Origin: Hygrocybe punicea
Lineage: Eukaryota > Basidiomycota > Agaricomycetes > Agaricales > Hygrophoraceae
Direction of reading: 5' to 3'
NCBI GenBank assembly: GCA_963556145.1
Contig: OY744467.1
Span: 744,001-808,000 of the forward strand
Length of the DNA stretch: 64,000 nt
Shown: piece by piece, positions 43,970 through 54,650 of the stretch
Layout of the letters: every line of letters starts with the position of its first letter
Numbering within the stretch: position 1 is the stretch's first letter
Notes under the pieces: model-generated
Told to the model about the DNA's origin: nothing
The model's database searches: none
Seen by the model: only the letters and a program-made list of their open reading frames with translations
Program-made: the position numbers and the translations under genes

Positions 43970-44109
43970 TTACGTCGACCACGGCACGCCGGCATGTAGA
44001 CTTTTGCAAGCACTACTACAGCAGAAATAATTGGATTATAATTGGATTATAGATCACACTCTCCGAAAAACCTACTACCGATCCCTCCAACTTGTGGTTA
44101 TTCACAGAG

Positions 44110-45421
44110 CCCAAATCCATCTCGTCAGGTATCTACTTTATCGCCAACGTTCGGCACAAAACCATTGCTGCCACTTTGGCAGGAGAGACTTCTATCACAG
44201 CCACATTCCAGAAGAATCTTGACACAGAAAAGGTCAAGCAACACTTTTCTTGTAATAGCTCTTATCTAAACAGTCTGCGTTCTCCGTCCTACAGTGGGAA
44301 GTTACAAAGGGAAGCGATGGGCTCTGTACCATCCGAAATATTGGCAAATCGTTGTTCGCAACAACGCCGCTTGTGAAAGGAGCTGCGGTCGAAATGGCGG
44401 ATCAAGAATATGCATTCGAAATACAGGAAACGGCTGTTGATGGCCAATATACGTATGTTCTCGGTACGATTACCCAGAAATCAGATTCTTCTTCATTCTT
44501 CTTTTTCCATGCAGCATCGCGACTTGCGACTCCCAACTATTTTGGGGATTATCTGACAAAGCCAGAGGTACAAAGGTATTTGTAAATATGCCGCCAAGAT
44601 GATGATATCTTAAGTCCTCTTTGCAGATCACTTATTCCGATACTCCCATTGATTCCTGCAATTGGTGGACATTCACGTCGTGTGAAACTCCCTCACCCCC
44701 GGCTCACAGTATACCTTTTCGTGCCGCGATGGAACCGATTACCCCATCAAGTTCTTCTCAGGCTGAACTTTCCAAACTCCTCCAGGTCAAGAAAATTCCG
44801 TTCTCGGAACCACTCTACAACAATAAAGGGCCTATCCTAGCAGGCACCCTGTTCACCTATGAACCACCATGTAAGCACCGATCCTCTGGTTTAATGTGGT
44901 GTTGCTAGACATTGTCCATAACAGTGGAAAATCTAAAAGGCTGGTTCCATCTCGGCCCTGCTGCTGCTGATCGTTCCGGAGTTCGACGCCATGGAATCAT
45001 AGTCAAAGAACTTCAAGCAGGCGTCCTCGCTGACATTACTGATTGGGAACCTGTGTGGAACAATGCCCAAACCACCGACTTTCGCAATTACTCTCTTTGG
45101 CGCGGTGTACCGCCAACTACAGATTACGTCGTAGTCGGCTCATTCTACATGAATGGCTGGGAAAAGCCCAAAGCACGCAATTTTAAGGGCATGAAAGCGG
45201 TGCGAAAGGACGTCCTTGTTCAACTTAAGGCCGATAGGGAAATCTGGGATAACAAGAATTATAAATTTGGGGGGCCTGCGGCAATGTGGGACATCGACGA
45301 ACGTGGCGATGCCTGTGGCGATTCAGCGATTAACACTGGCGCATTTCTTGCCGTTACACACTATCAGGAATCACCCATCATTTATGCAATCAATGCTTCC
45401 CGCGTCGAACTGGTTGATTGA
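44110..45421 (+). CDS. Beta-trefoil plus Vps62-like domain protein (5' end unclear)
   Basis: Frames join across introns at about 44232-44293, 44470-44520, 44568-44628 and 44872-44927. The first domain, SSGIYFIANVRHKTIAATLA to SCNWWTFTSCE, is a second beta-trefoil. A linker follows, then a C-terminal domain with GWFHLGPAAADRSGVRRHGI, DWEPVWNN, SLWRGVPPTTDYVVVGSFYM, VRKDVLVQ, IWDNKNYKFGGPAAMWDID and NTGAFLAVTHY. The repeated W-x-x-x-x-x-G-x-x-Y-V-x-x-G pattern is that of the Vps62/DUF946 domain. No ATG was found in frame at the start, so a first exon is missing, or the gene began in the upstream trefoil gene. The function is unknown. Many such fusions are thought to bind sugars or lipids. Confidence 0.65.
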
Positions 45422-46112
45422 TATATATAATACCCACAGTGAGTACACCATTTTTTTTTCAGTCTGGTGGAACCATCCCAATCTTGTACTAATATTCTAC
45501 CCATCATAAGAACGATGTTGTTGCTATCCATTCGTCCATGCACAGTTGATCTGCCGCTTGCCTCATATGTACGTTGTTGTATACCTCAACTACCATCTGG
45601 TTTGTATTCTGTGGTAATTAAGTATAGATTGCGAAGCGATGGCGCGAGATTTTGTCTTGAGCCTCATGAAAAGCCTACCTAAGTTAAATTTCGATGGTTC
45701 TTCAGAAGGAATCCTCAGGACCTGCGACAACTTGGCGTCGTGTCTTCGCTTGCGCTATCATTGTAGCTTTGCTCAGCTTTGCAGGTGTTTTTCTTTGGAG
45801 TTCTCGATGAGTTCAAGGTTATCTGCACAAGAGAGCAATAAACGTGAGCGTCCTTCTTCTGCAAGGATCCACTGAGAATTCATATATTTCCGTGTAGATT
45901 ATCTTGAACACGCATCTGATATCGATGGACCCCCTTTTGGCCGTCATGGTCTTGCAATGGCTCATCGTGGACGATACGTCTTGTCCTGCTGGTACTGTAG
46001 CCAATGTTTCGGCAGCAGGGTGTTCAAAGGTGGACATTTTCTTTGATACCATCAGCAAACTTTGATTGGTGAGCAAGCGCTGCGCAGCGGATAGCACCTA
46101 TAGCGGCCATTA
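45422..46112. other. Intergenic with a short membrane-anchor frame
   Basis: At 45693-45809 a 38-codon frame reads MVLQKESSGPATTWRRVFAC then AIIVALLSFAGVFLW, a basic lead and one membrane helix, before a stop. It could be a first exon whose remainder is lost or unrecognised. The rest is featureless. Confidence 0.35.
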
Positions 46113-46187
46113 GTGATGTGCACGGCCCGGCTTGGCCCAGAAGCCCCGGCTTTGGCCTGGCCCAAGAGGGCTCTGGCTTTCTGGAAG
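46113..46187. repeat. Fragment resembling a hAT element end
   Basis: TAGTGATGTGCACGGCCCGG followed by GGCCC-rich imperfect repeats resembles the terminal region of hAT elements rich in GGCCCGG. The opposite end was not found. It abuts the gypsy integrase fragment directly. Confidence 0.4.
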
Positions 46188-46498
46188 CCATTGATCCAGG
46201 GTGAGTATGCGGCAACTACGTGGTGCTTGGTGCCGATGCTGGCGCAGTAGTTGCGTACTGCCTTGCAGTCGAAGTGGGAACCTCCGTCGATCATGAACGT
46301 ATCTGGTGCTATGAACGCGTTGCAAATTCGTTCGAGGCTGTCGATAGTTGTTTTGCCCATTGCTGATTTTGCTTTGAATGCCCAGAGTTTCCTGGAAAAC
46401 ATGTCAGCGTAGAGACCAATCTTTGTGAACCCACCATTTCCCATTGGCATGGAAATGTAGTCGCCGACCAGCAGTTTGAACGGTCAGCGACGAACAAT
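46188..46498 (-). pseudogene. Truncated gypsy integrase core fragment
   Basis: This encodes MPMGNGGFTKIGLYADMFSR, GKTTIDSLERICNAFIAPDT, FMIDGGSHFDCKAVRNYCAS and AAYSPWING. It is nearly the same protein as the integrase at 4485 in this window (equivalent to about 5263-5575), so it is a relative of that gypsy family. It keeps the second catalytic Asp but loses the rest of the element. It is the target into which the PIF/Harbinger element inserted. Confidence 0.88.
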
Positions 46499-47021
46499 AG
46501 TAGGGGTCAGAGTAGCCGATTTGAGACATCAGCAAAACCTGATCCCCAGTGAAAAGTCGGTCAATTGTGGTCGATTTTCTTCCGTTGTGTGCTGAGATAA
46601 TGGATGTGAAAGATGGTAATTCAAGATTGGCTCCATGATAGATATTTTTCTTTTATCCTCGATTACTCCTCGATTATACCAGATTAAATCTTAAGAGAAT
46701 ATATTTTAACTACATCGTCATGGCGTTGATTTTCTCAGCTCTTTCTATTAGAATAATCTATGATAATTGCTCGCAATTCCTCTCATTCTATTAATGTAAT
46801 TGCAAGAAATCTTTTGACATCTATTAGGCAAAGCCGAAACTAATATACAGTAATCGTGTCCACATGTGTTGTTACCTGGCCCCCAATATTGCCTATACCA
46901 GCCGTGCCTCGTCTGAGAGTGAATCGTGCAAAAAAGTGAATGAGGTCGGCGTCGAGAAGCACCATCTATGACTCGGAACGAGTCTTCTTGCCTTTCTAAA
47001 GAGAATGTTAGAATCTGCGAC

Positions 47022-49056
47022 TCAGATCAGTAGAGAGCGGTGTACATACCAAAGCCTTTGCCAGCGAGGTATAATGCTAAAGTGATTCCGAGCCATCTTA
47101 GCGTTGTCAAGCCAATCAATATTACGAACGCTCACCCGAAGCTCTTCCTTTGCGAGAGTCTTGTAATATTCCTTGAAGTCCGCTTTCAAGCCACCAGGGT
47201 GTGTCTCTAACCATGCACGCATGCAGAGATTCCTAGATATCAAGATGTTAACGCTTAGTGTCTCAAACAAGCAAGTAAGACGTACATCGGAGTATCAGCA
47301 GCCCCCGGAACAGCATAAGCGCTCTTCGGAAAAGGTTTCTCGGCCTTTGCGCCAGTCTTCTTCCCGCCTTGGCTCGTACTCGTGGTCGGTTCAGCTATGT
47401 GCTGAGAGGGGTCCTTCGGAGCTGGTGTGGTACCTTCACAAGTAGCCGCATAGCTTGCAAGTGTGTCCTCCATGCCGATACTCGTAGGGTTCACAGGCAC
47501 GTTGACTTCACCAGTCGCATCGCTTACAGATGCGTCGTCTAGGCCGTTGATGATGCAGGTACTCGTAGCGTTCACAGGCACGTTGACTTTACGAGTCGGA
47601 TCGCTTACAGGCGTGTCGTCCATGCTGCTGATGATGCTGGTACTCGTAGCGTTCGCAGGCATGATGACTTTACCCGTATCCATAGGTGCGTCATCCATGT
47701 TGGTACTTGTAAGCGGTTTCCTTGTGTTCGTGATGTCATCGATCAGAGCGTCGAGGTTATCGCTAGTGCATATTTCCATTGGTAATATTTGATGGCAAAT
47801 AATAGTAAGACTCACAGTGGGTTGACGATTCTTGTCGCACCTGGAGCTGGGATAGGACTCGGAGTGGGTTTGTCATGTCGATTGTCATCCTTGTGCGGAA
47901 TGTTGTCCTCACGCTGAATGTTGTCCTCGCACTGCTTGTTGTTGGTGGGCAAGTCGGCTTGATTAGGCTTTGCACCAGAGTCTTCATCCATGCGAATGAG
48001 GCCTTTATCGTCAAGAGAAGCGCTAGTGGCCGTAACAGGTATCGTCGTTGGGTCCGTTTTGATCTTCTTACTCAACCTTACTTTGGGGTCTTCCGGGTCC
48101 TTGCCCTTGAGATGATTCTGAACCCAAGATGGATAATTCAGTGTCGCCCAGTGGTCAAGTTTCCAATTGCCCTCGCAAAGACAAAACTCGACGAAGTCAT
48201 GTTGCATTTCGCGCTTGAAGAACTCGTTAGCGTCAGCATCGATTACTCGCCAACTATCTGGTGCCATCTTGAGTTTCCGCATAGAGAACCAGCATTGCCT
48301 TGCTTTGAGTGATATACGCCAGAGAAGGTCGCGATTTGCTGGATTTCCGTTAATATCCTCGATGTATGTGTGTCGACCTTCAATGTTATCCTCCTGGTCA
48401 CTGTCCTCACCAATGTTCTGTCTAGGCCGGCCACGTTTGCGCTTCTGGGTTGCGAGGGCATTTGTATCACCAATCGTGTGTTGACGAGCCTTCTTGTATG
48501 CTTTTTGAGTCCAAAACTTGATGTTGGGATAGTTCGCTTGGTTGAGAGGTGCAACGAGCTGTTTGGTGGAGTGTAAGCTATTTCCCGTAGCCTCAGAGTT
48601 CGTTAGCGGCAATCTCTCCAAGACCTTGGACAACATGGATCTCGGATATAAACAAGTCAATGATACACTCTCTCAAATGGGAAAACTCACTTCGTTGAGC
48701 TCAACTCAGTGGTAAGGGCAATGTTCTCTTTCTCAAGCGCCAGAATATGTTGTTTCAGGTGCATATATGTGGCATTATCGCCACTCGTATTCATATTACT
48801 GATTGAATTCATGCTGCGACAGGGAGAGAGAGCTTGGCTTGGCGTAAACGAGCTCAAGGCTGCTGATGATCCTGTACTCTAAAGGATGGTATTAGTAAAG
48901 TTTTACATTGTGTGACGCACACACCATAAATTGACCATGTCCCGGATTATTGCCAGCAAAATCATACTGCTGATAATTGTTGTGTAACGGAGACGAATGT
49001 GTGTTTGAGAAAAACTGCATGCTAGGGGAGAATGGGAGACTGTTGGTGTGATCCAT
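47022..49056 (-). CDS. Accessory gene of the tnp2 element
   Basis: Several exons: the start MDHTNSLPFSPSMQFFSN, then a coiled-coil HLKQHILALEKENIALTTEL. A basic, AT-hook-like patch (TQKRKRGRPRQNI) follows, then LKARQCWFSMRKLKMAPDSW and the acidic/Thr-rich middle. The last exon reads NILISRNLCMRAWLETHPGG and FKEYYKTLAKEEL. The GRPR patch and coiled coil suggest a DNA-binding partner that recognises element ends, comparable to the second gene of CACTA elements. The middle contains three imperfect direct repeats of a VNVPVNATST-type unit (about 47490-47680). Exon limits near 47255-47270 and 47815 are approximate. No clear nonsense change was seen. Confidence 0.65.
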
Positions 49057-49177
49057 GTCTGGGTCTGGGGGATGCGTGAAGATTGGGGACAAGAAGAGGT
49101 ATTGGTTTATATGAAAAATTGAGATGCGACACAGCAACGTCATCGTAGATTATAATATTTGAAGTACACGGTGTCAA

Positions 49178-52100
49178 CTAAGCATACAAATCGTCGTCAT
49201 CATCCTCCTCATGCTCGTCAAAATCCTCTTCGTCTTCCTGACCTAGCAATGTAGCAATATCTAACCCTGGCTTCTTGACAAGAACATATTCAGCATCCGG
49301 TACCTCAATCCTGCCTTCCGGTGTCACCTTGTAGAAAGGGAAAAACGCCACAACAGAGTCGATGACTTTGATGTCGATGACTTGCAATGCTTGATCACTT
49401 TGGTAGTTACACGCATAAACCGTCTGTTCCGAGAGTTTGAGAAGTTCGAGATCCGGGTCAGAGAATAGAGAGACAAGAGCAAGTGAATAGATCTCATCAG
49501 GTCCAAAGCGAAGACGGAAAAAGTATTGCACTTCAGCAAACTCAGATTTGCTATTGCCTTGAATACGAATCTAGAAACAAGTGAGAGAAAGTTTGAGCAA
49601 AAGAATAGTGAACACACCTTGACATTGCGAGTCCTTCGAAGATTCCTTTTAGACCGAGACTCATACCAGAGTGATCTGGCTATTTGTCCATTTGGAAGGG
49701 ATAGGCGTGCCCACCGTTTAACTGTCCTTGTCCAGCCATCCTGGTTTTCCCAACCTTTGTTCGTCCAGTAGCGGAGAATTGGATCTGACTCAACTTCAGT
49801 CACATCAGTGGGTGTCTTCTGGCATGCCCGCAACAATGCATAGCCTCCTCCAAGATCAACTGCACCTCGAGGAAGCTTGTCTTTTGTTCGAAGATCGATG
49901 TTTGGTATTATGGCACGCATTGAATTGAGTTGCGCACGCAGAATGCCACGTTGTGATATGTTTGCATAAGGATCGCGGTCCTGTCGTATTTCTTGTCCAA
50001 GATTGCCGATCATCGTCTCCATCGTCCATTGTGCATAGCAGGCCATAGGCCCAATGCGGACTGTTTCTGGACCCATATGTGTCAGGAGGTGTATGCTGTG
50101 CCGGACAAAATGAAGGCGTTCAGGTCGCCTCTGATAATACAATTCTTCAAACTCCCTCACGAATTTGCACAGCATCATTGTTCCTTCTGTCAATTGCGCA
50201 GCCGAGATCGACCGTTGTTGCAGAAGATGGACACCACGTACAAGTTTGCAGTAGTTGCGCCAATACTTTTCAGGTAAAATGGAGTGGAACAATGCTGGTC
50301 CGAGACCGAATATATAGAGAAGGAACTCCCAGGCCTTGTAGCCTGAGTTGATCTTGTCTGCCGGATTTCGTGGAGCACGATCAAAGGACGAAGGGATGAA
50401 TGATGTCGCCAATGCAACAGTCTGACCATGCGCATCCCATACAGCACCTTTCAAAACAGCCCAATCCCAGGTCGCCTTCGTATCAGGCAGGTAACATTTG
50501 ATAGTTCCACGCCAAAGTCCTATCATGAGATCAGGATCATTGAGAGTGACGAGATGCATGATGTCGAGGAGATTCATCTTCGGAACACCGAGAATGTGTT
50601 CCTCCATGAGGCCACTGAGAATTGTCGGTTTTGTGAGACCGGTTTTAAGGCGAATGGCTTTGAAACGAGTGGGGTTCGGAGCAGCAACTAGTTCTGCAAG
50701 GTTATTGTTATATCGTTGAGTAATGTTCCAGCGAAAATTGTGGAGTTTTTGAAACGTAACATCATCGTGTGTGCCTCCTTTGACAGTATAATTGACTGGC
50801 TTGAGCATGGCGGGGTAGTAATGGTTGTCATTGGGTGGACGACGGCCGGGAATACCACAATACATACGACAACCATGTTTCCCCTGATGTCCAACCATTC
50901 CCGTCATTTCGGCCATGGCCACACCATCGGCAGTGTTGAAGCCAAGGAAAGGGATCGCTTTCACAACATGTGAGTTGGTCGCAGCATTCCAGATGCGCAG
51001 GCCTTCTTTCTGAAGAGCAGAAATATGGTAAAGGCCAGGCCACATGAAAGAATCTGAGTGCTTCGGCTTGTTGGGACCTCCAGCAAATCCACCCGGGGCG
51101 ACATAAGTTTTAAGGTATCGAAATAAGGGAGAGAGGTTGTGGATGATAAAAACGTAGATCCAACAGTCGGATGACTTGTCTCGGTACAACTGAGCTGAAT
51201 CAAATGACAATTGTAACACAATGTCGTCATCTTTGATCTTGCCACTGCGAACGGCATCCAAATATTCTTGGCCACAATACGTATCATTGTACATGTCCAG
51301 TCTGCCTCCATGGGTATCAAGATAGTCAAGTATCCGTCTCGTTTCCTGAGAACGATATTGCATCATGACGGCAGTCTTTGGTGAGCGGTAGAGTGCTTGG
51401 ATGACAGGTCCAATTGGTATGGTATGAAATTGTCGTCACGGAACTCGTTCACCAGCTCGGGTTTGTATGTTTGTATGATAACGATCCTCCGAGCAGAAGG
51501 GGCAAGCATCGAGCTCGCTGAATGGCCCTGTGAAGGCAGCACAGGAATCGACACACATGTCGTGAACAATTGGAGAGACACCACTAATCATCTCGACACG
51601 TCTCTTCATCTGATCAAATGAGAAAAACTCATCTTCAGGATGCCGAGCCATGGCTGCTGCTCGGATTGAGTGATACGTCTCTTGTGAAGCATTTGTTACA
51701 GAAAGAAATGTCCGTAATGAGAAGAGAAAGTCGGGGTCTTCTACATCAAATGGGAGATCTGGTGACGCCTCACGGAGGTATTCGATAGCTTCCGGTTTCA
51801 TATTGCTGGCGTCAAGTGTCGCATGTCTGAGGGAATTGATAAATTCAGCAGTGATTCGAATGTTCTCAATGGTTGAGTGAGTTCCCAGTGATACAAAGGG
51901 GTCGGCAGGTTGTTCAACAGCCTGGGGTGGTGGATTTTCGTCAACGGCATCATTGTCAGAGAGTTCGAGTCCATCGGCATCAACATCGCGATCTATCTCA
52001 TCATTGGCTTCCACCAGATCACTCAGCAAATGCCCAATATCCTGATTTTCCGGCAAGGGCTCGATATCCTGGTATTCTTTTGAGGAATACACACAACCAT

Positions 52101-52395
52101 AGAAATAAGGAAAACGAACCTGATCAACATCAAGCCCTACAACAGCCTCAGGCTCCAACCGTGGCCTGACATTCCTCCTTGTCTCCCGGTCTTCTGGGGT
52201 ATCAACATCATGATCTCCTGAGTTCCCTGCGCCTGACTGCATATCAGATCCCCCATCTTGTGTAGAATCGGCAGGTGGCAAAGGCTGGCGAGGACCACAG
52301 GAGGTCAGAAATTCTGCCAAGGCCGCATCTGTAGTTGCTTGGTAGTATCGACGGAATGTTGCTCTAGAGGCATGCTCTCGGGGACGAGGTGGCAT
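49178..52395 (-). pseudogene. tnp2-family transposase
   Basis: The protein starts MPPRPREHASRATFRRYYQA. After an acidic region it has the zinc-type DACPFCSEDRY, then IGPVIQALYRSPKTAVMMQY and DYLDTHGG. The tnp2 core follows: DIVLQLSFDSAQLYRDKSSD, WPGLYHISALQKEGL, KHGCRMYCGIPGRR and LLDIMHLVTLNDPDL. The DUF4218-like end has PRNPADKINSGYKAWEFL and YAQWTMETMIGNLGQEI. Two introns (about 49571-49617 and 52078-52120) are plausible. One in-frame TGA at 51436-51438 (VP-stop-RQFHTI) breaks the frame where CGA is expected. Otherwise it looks complete, so the element may have died recently. Confidence 0.88.
51436..51438 (-). other. In-frame TGA in tnp2 transposase
   Basis: Minus-strand codons read CCG TGA CGA CAA, and both sides are one conserved frame. 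A single CpG transition from CGA explains it. Confidence 0.75.
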
Positions 52396-52523
52396 GGTTA
52401 GAGATCACAAACTTGAACACATTGGCTTTATTATTAATCGATCGTAACCTTTTACAGATGACATGGTGTAAAATAAATTATTAAAATCTTATCTAAAACA
52501 TCGACTTTTCACTGGGCCTGATC

Positions 52524-54650
52524 CGCGAGCCAGCTATGTAGCTTAGTCATAGCAGCCGTAGCACTCATAGCATACTCGTGAGGTCCCAAATTTGTAGCGC
52601 TACATAGCGTCACCTGGGCTCTATGTAGCATCACATAGCTTTGCAGGCTACCTACCGAGTACTATGTAGGAGTGTATAGGTTGCTGTCCACCTGCAAAAC
52701 ACACCAATTATATTATATATATATTCCTTATTTATTACTTAGGATGCCATTTCGTTATGATAAAAAGAATTGTATTGAAAACCTGTATACATCTGGATGT
52801 GCTAATGGTTTCTCTCCTGCTCTCCCATCCCACACTGTCACCACACCTCCACCGCATTCACTGCCACCATGTTTGCCGCTACCTCTCCAACTGCGGTATG
52901 TGTGAGATTTGGCTTGGGTCTGGGTTGAAAGGAGAGGAAAGGTTGCTCACAGGCGATAGATGGTCAGACCGACTGTGGTGCCCATGAGACAGGCGCTGAG
53001 CGTGGTGGAGACGATTGAGCCAGCGAGCGTGCGACGGCGTTTTGGGGGTGGCAGTTCTATATGGAGGCAAATCAAGAGATGAGTGGACATGGATTCGAAA
53101 GGAGTGTATGAGATAAGGCTGGGAGCTGGGAGAAAGGATGGAAATGAAAAAAAATAAATGAATCCACAGGTTTATATATGCCCTGTGGAGCAAGTTCCGC
53201 TATTCCATCCCGCAAGCACGTGGTTCCTGGGCCATCACTGAAGCAGCGGCAGCCATCGTGCAGTGTCTGTTTTGCAGCGCGGTTTCCTCCAGGCAAAGAA
53301 AGAGAATTAATGAAAGCGCACAAGAAAGCTGCTGACCCAGATCGATGCCCTGGTACTCGTGCTCGCTTTCTGCCGGTGATGAAGCCATCAAGTCTGTGTG
53401 CGTTGCGTGCGGGGTGTCGAGATAGCCCGTGGTCGATGCGATGGTTGTGGTTTGACTGGGTTCAACGGAGGAAGGTTGCCACCGCCGCTTTCTTGAGCGC
53501 AGAACGGGGGAAGTGGGTGAAGGACATCTCTGGCGAGTGGGCCTGGAACCGGCTGCGGGAGACTTTGATGGTGGCACTGGCTGAGCCGGTTTAGCAGTCG
53601 CGAGCAAAGCAAATGGGTTTGGAAGACCGGGCACAATCAGTTTGAACGTAAAGGAGAATGGCATGCCGGCTGGTATCGCCACCACCAGTGCTTTGCAGGT
53701 GCTGGTTCCAGTGTCCACGTTTGGCGCTGGTACTGGTGCTGGTGTTGGTGCTGGTGCCGGTGTCCACATTGGCACTGGTGTCAGTGTTGGTGCTGGTGTC
53801 GGTGCTGCCGCTGGTGCCAGGGTTGCCGCTGGTGGTGGTACTGGCATCAATGCTGGTGTGGTGCTGGTGCCCATGCTGGTGCCTGTGCCAGCATGAGCTG
53901 TTGCATTGGTGCTGGCTCAGCGCGCTGGCAGGGTGCCGGCGCTGGTGTTGGTGCCAGTGCCAGTGCTGGTGCTGGTGCCCATGGTGTCGATGAACGAATC
54001 TGAGTTGAAGTGAGCGAAGAATGAAGCAGAGGGCATTCCCATCCAGCCGAGGAACGCAGTCAACATTGGATTCAACAGGTGGACAGCGAGTGATTGTGGT
54101 CGCTGTTTGAGTCGGTGAGGAGACCATGCGCGACAAATAAATAAACGGGATTTACGCATGACATTTCGTTCGAGCAGGTGAAGCGAGAGATATTGGGAAG
54201 ATGCGAGTGTGCGGTGGTGGAGGAAAATGAACCGTGGACAAACAGCTGCAAAGTGAGGACTTAAGAGAAATTTGCTCAAGTTCACTCAGATGTATCTATT
54301 GGGGTAGCGGGGCCATGTAGACTAGAACTATATAGCGAAGACGCTATTCTACGTAGTGCTATGGAGTGCTATGTAGGGTGCCTTGTTGCTATAAGTGCTA
54401 TGGTAGTGCTATGACCATTATGGATATTTCGATTTGCTATAACCTAAAATCAGGTTTTGCTGATGGAGTTGATTCAAAGGTTGATTCAAAGTCGATTATG
54501 GATGGCAGAATCGGGTCAGAATCGGGTCTCACTCTGACCAACCCAGATTCACAGCGTCAATTCACCTTCGATTCTGCTCTCAATCCCACCAATAAAATAA
54601 AATAAAATAATTGATATTTTTAACTATTCAACATACATTCAACTTGAACA
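52524..54650. other. Harbinger internal region without a recognised gene
   Basis: Imperfect copies of CTATGTAGC or GCTACATAG cluster at 52535-52675 and again at 54310-54410. Between them lie overlapping low-complexity frames on both strands. ATCAGGTTTTGCTGATG at 54449-54465 is the exact inverse of 46527-46543, and ACTCTGACC at 54531 echoes the element end. This may be a further nested unit or long subterminal repeats. Confidence 0.45.
53698..53985. repeat. GGTGCTGGT-type minisatellite
   Basis: About 290 bp of imperfect tandem copies of GGTGCTGGTGYC. It gives Gly/Ala/Val or Thr/Asp/Asn-rich frames on either strand (for example TDTSTNTDTSANVDTGTS). Frames here are likely artefacts of the repeat. 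Confidence 0.75.

Larger units (their letters stand above)
46545..52516 (-). mobile_element. tnp2-type transposon (5972 bp) nested in the Harbinger left end
   Basis: A 15-bp perfect terminal inverted repeat CCCAGTGAAAAGTCG is flanked by a 7-bp direct repeat, CCTGATC (46538-46544 and 52517-52523). It carries a tnp2-family transposase (49178-52395) and an accessory gene (47022-49056), both on the minus strand. The order, with the transposase upstream and a basic/coiled-coil gene downstream, follows CACTA-like elements. The terminal sequence is not CACTA and the 7-bp duplication is longer than the usual 3. Confidence 0.88.

Noticed and set aside
53178..54285. Several frames on both strands around the GGTGCTGGT minisatellite
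   Set aside because: Frames depend on the repeat itself, overlap on both strands and have no domain.
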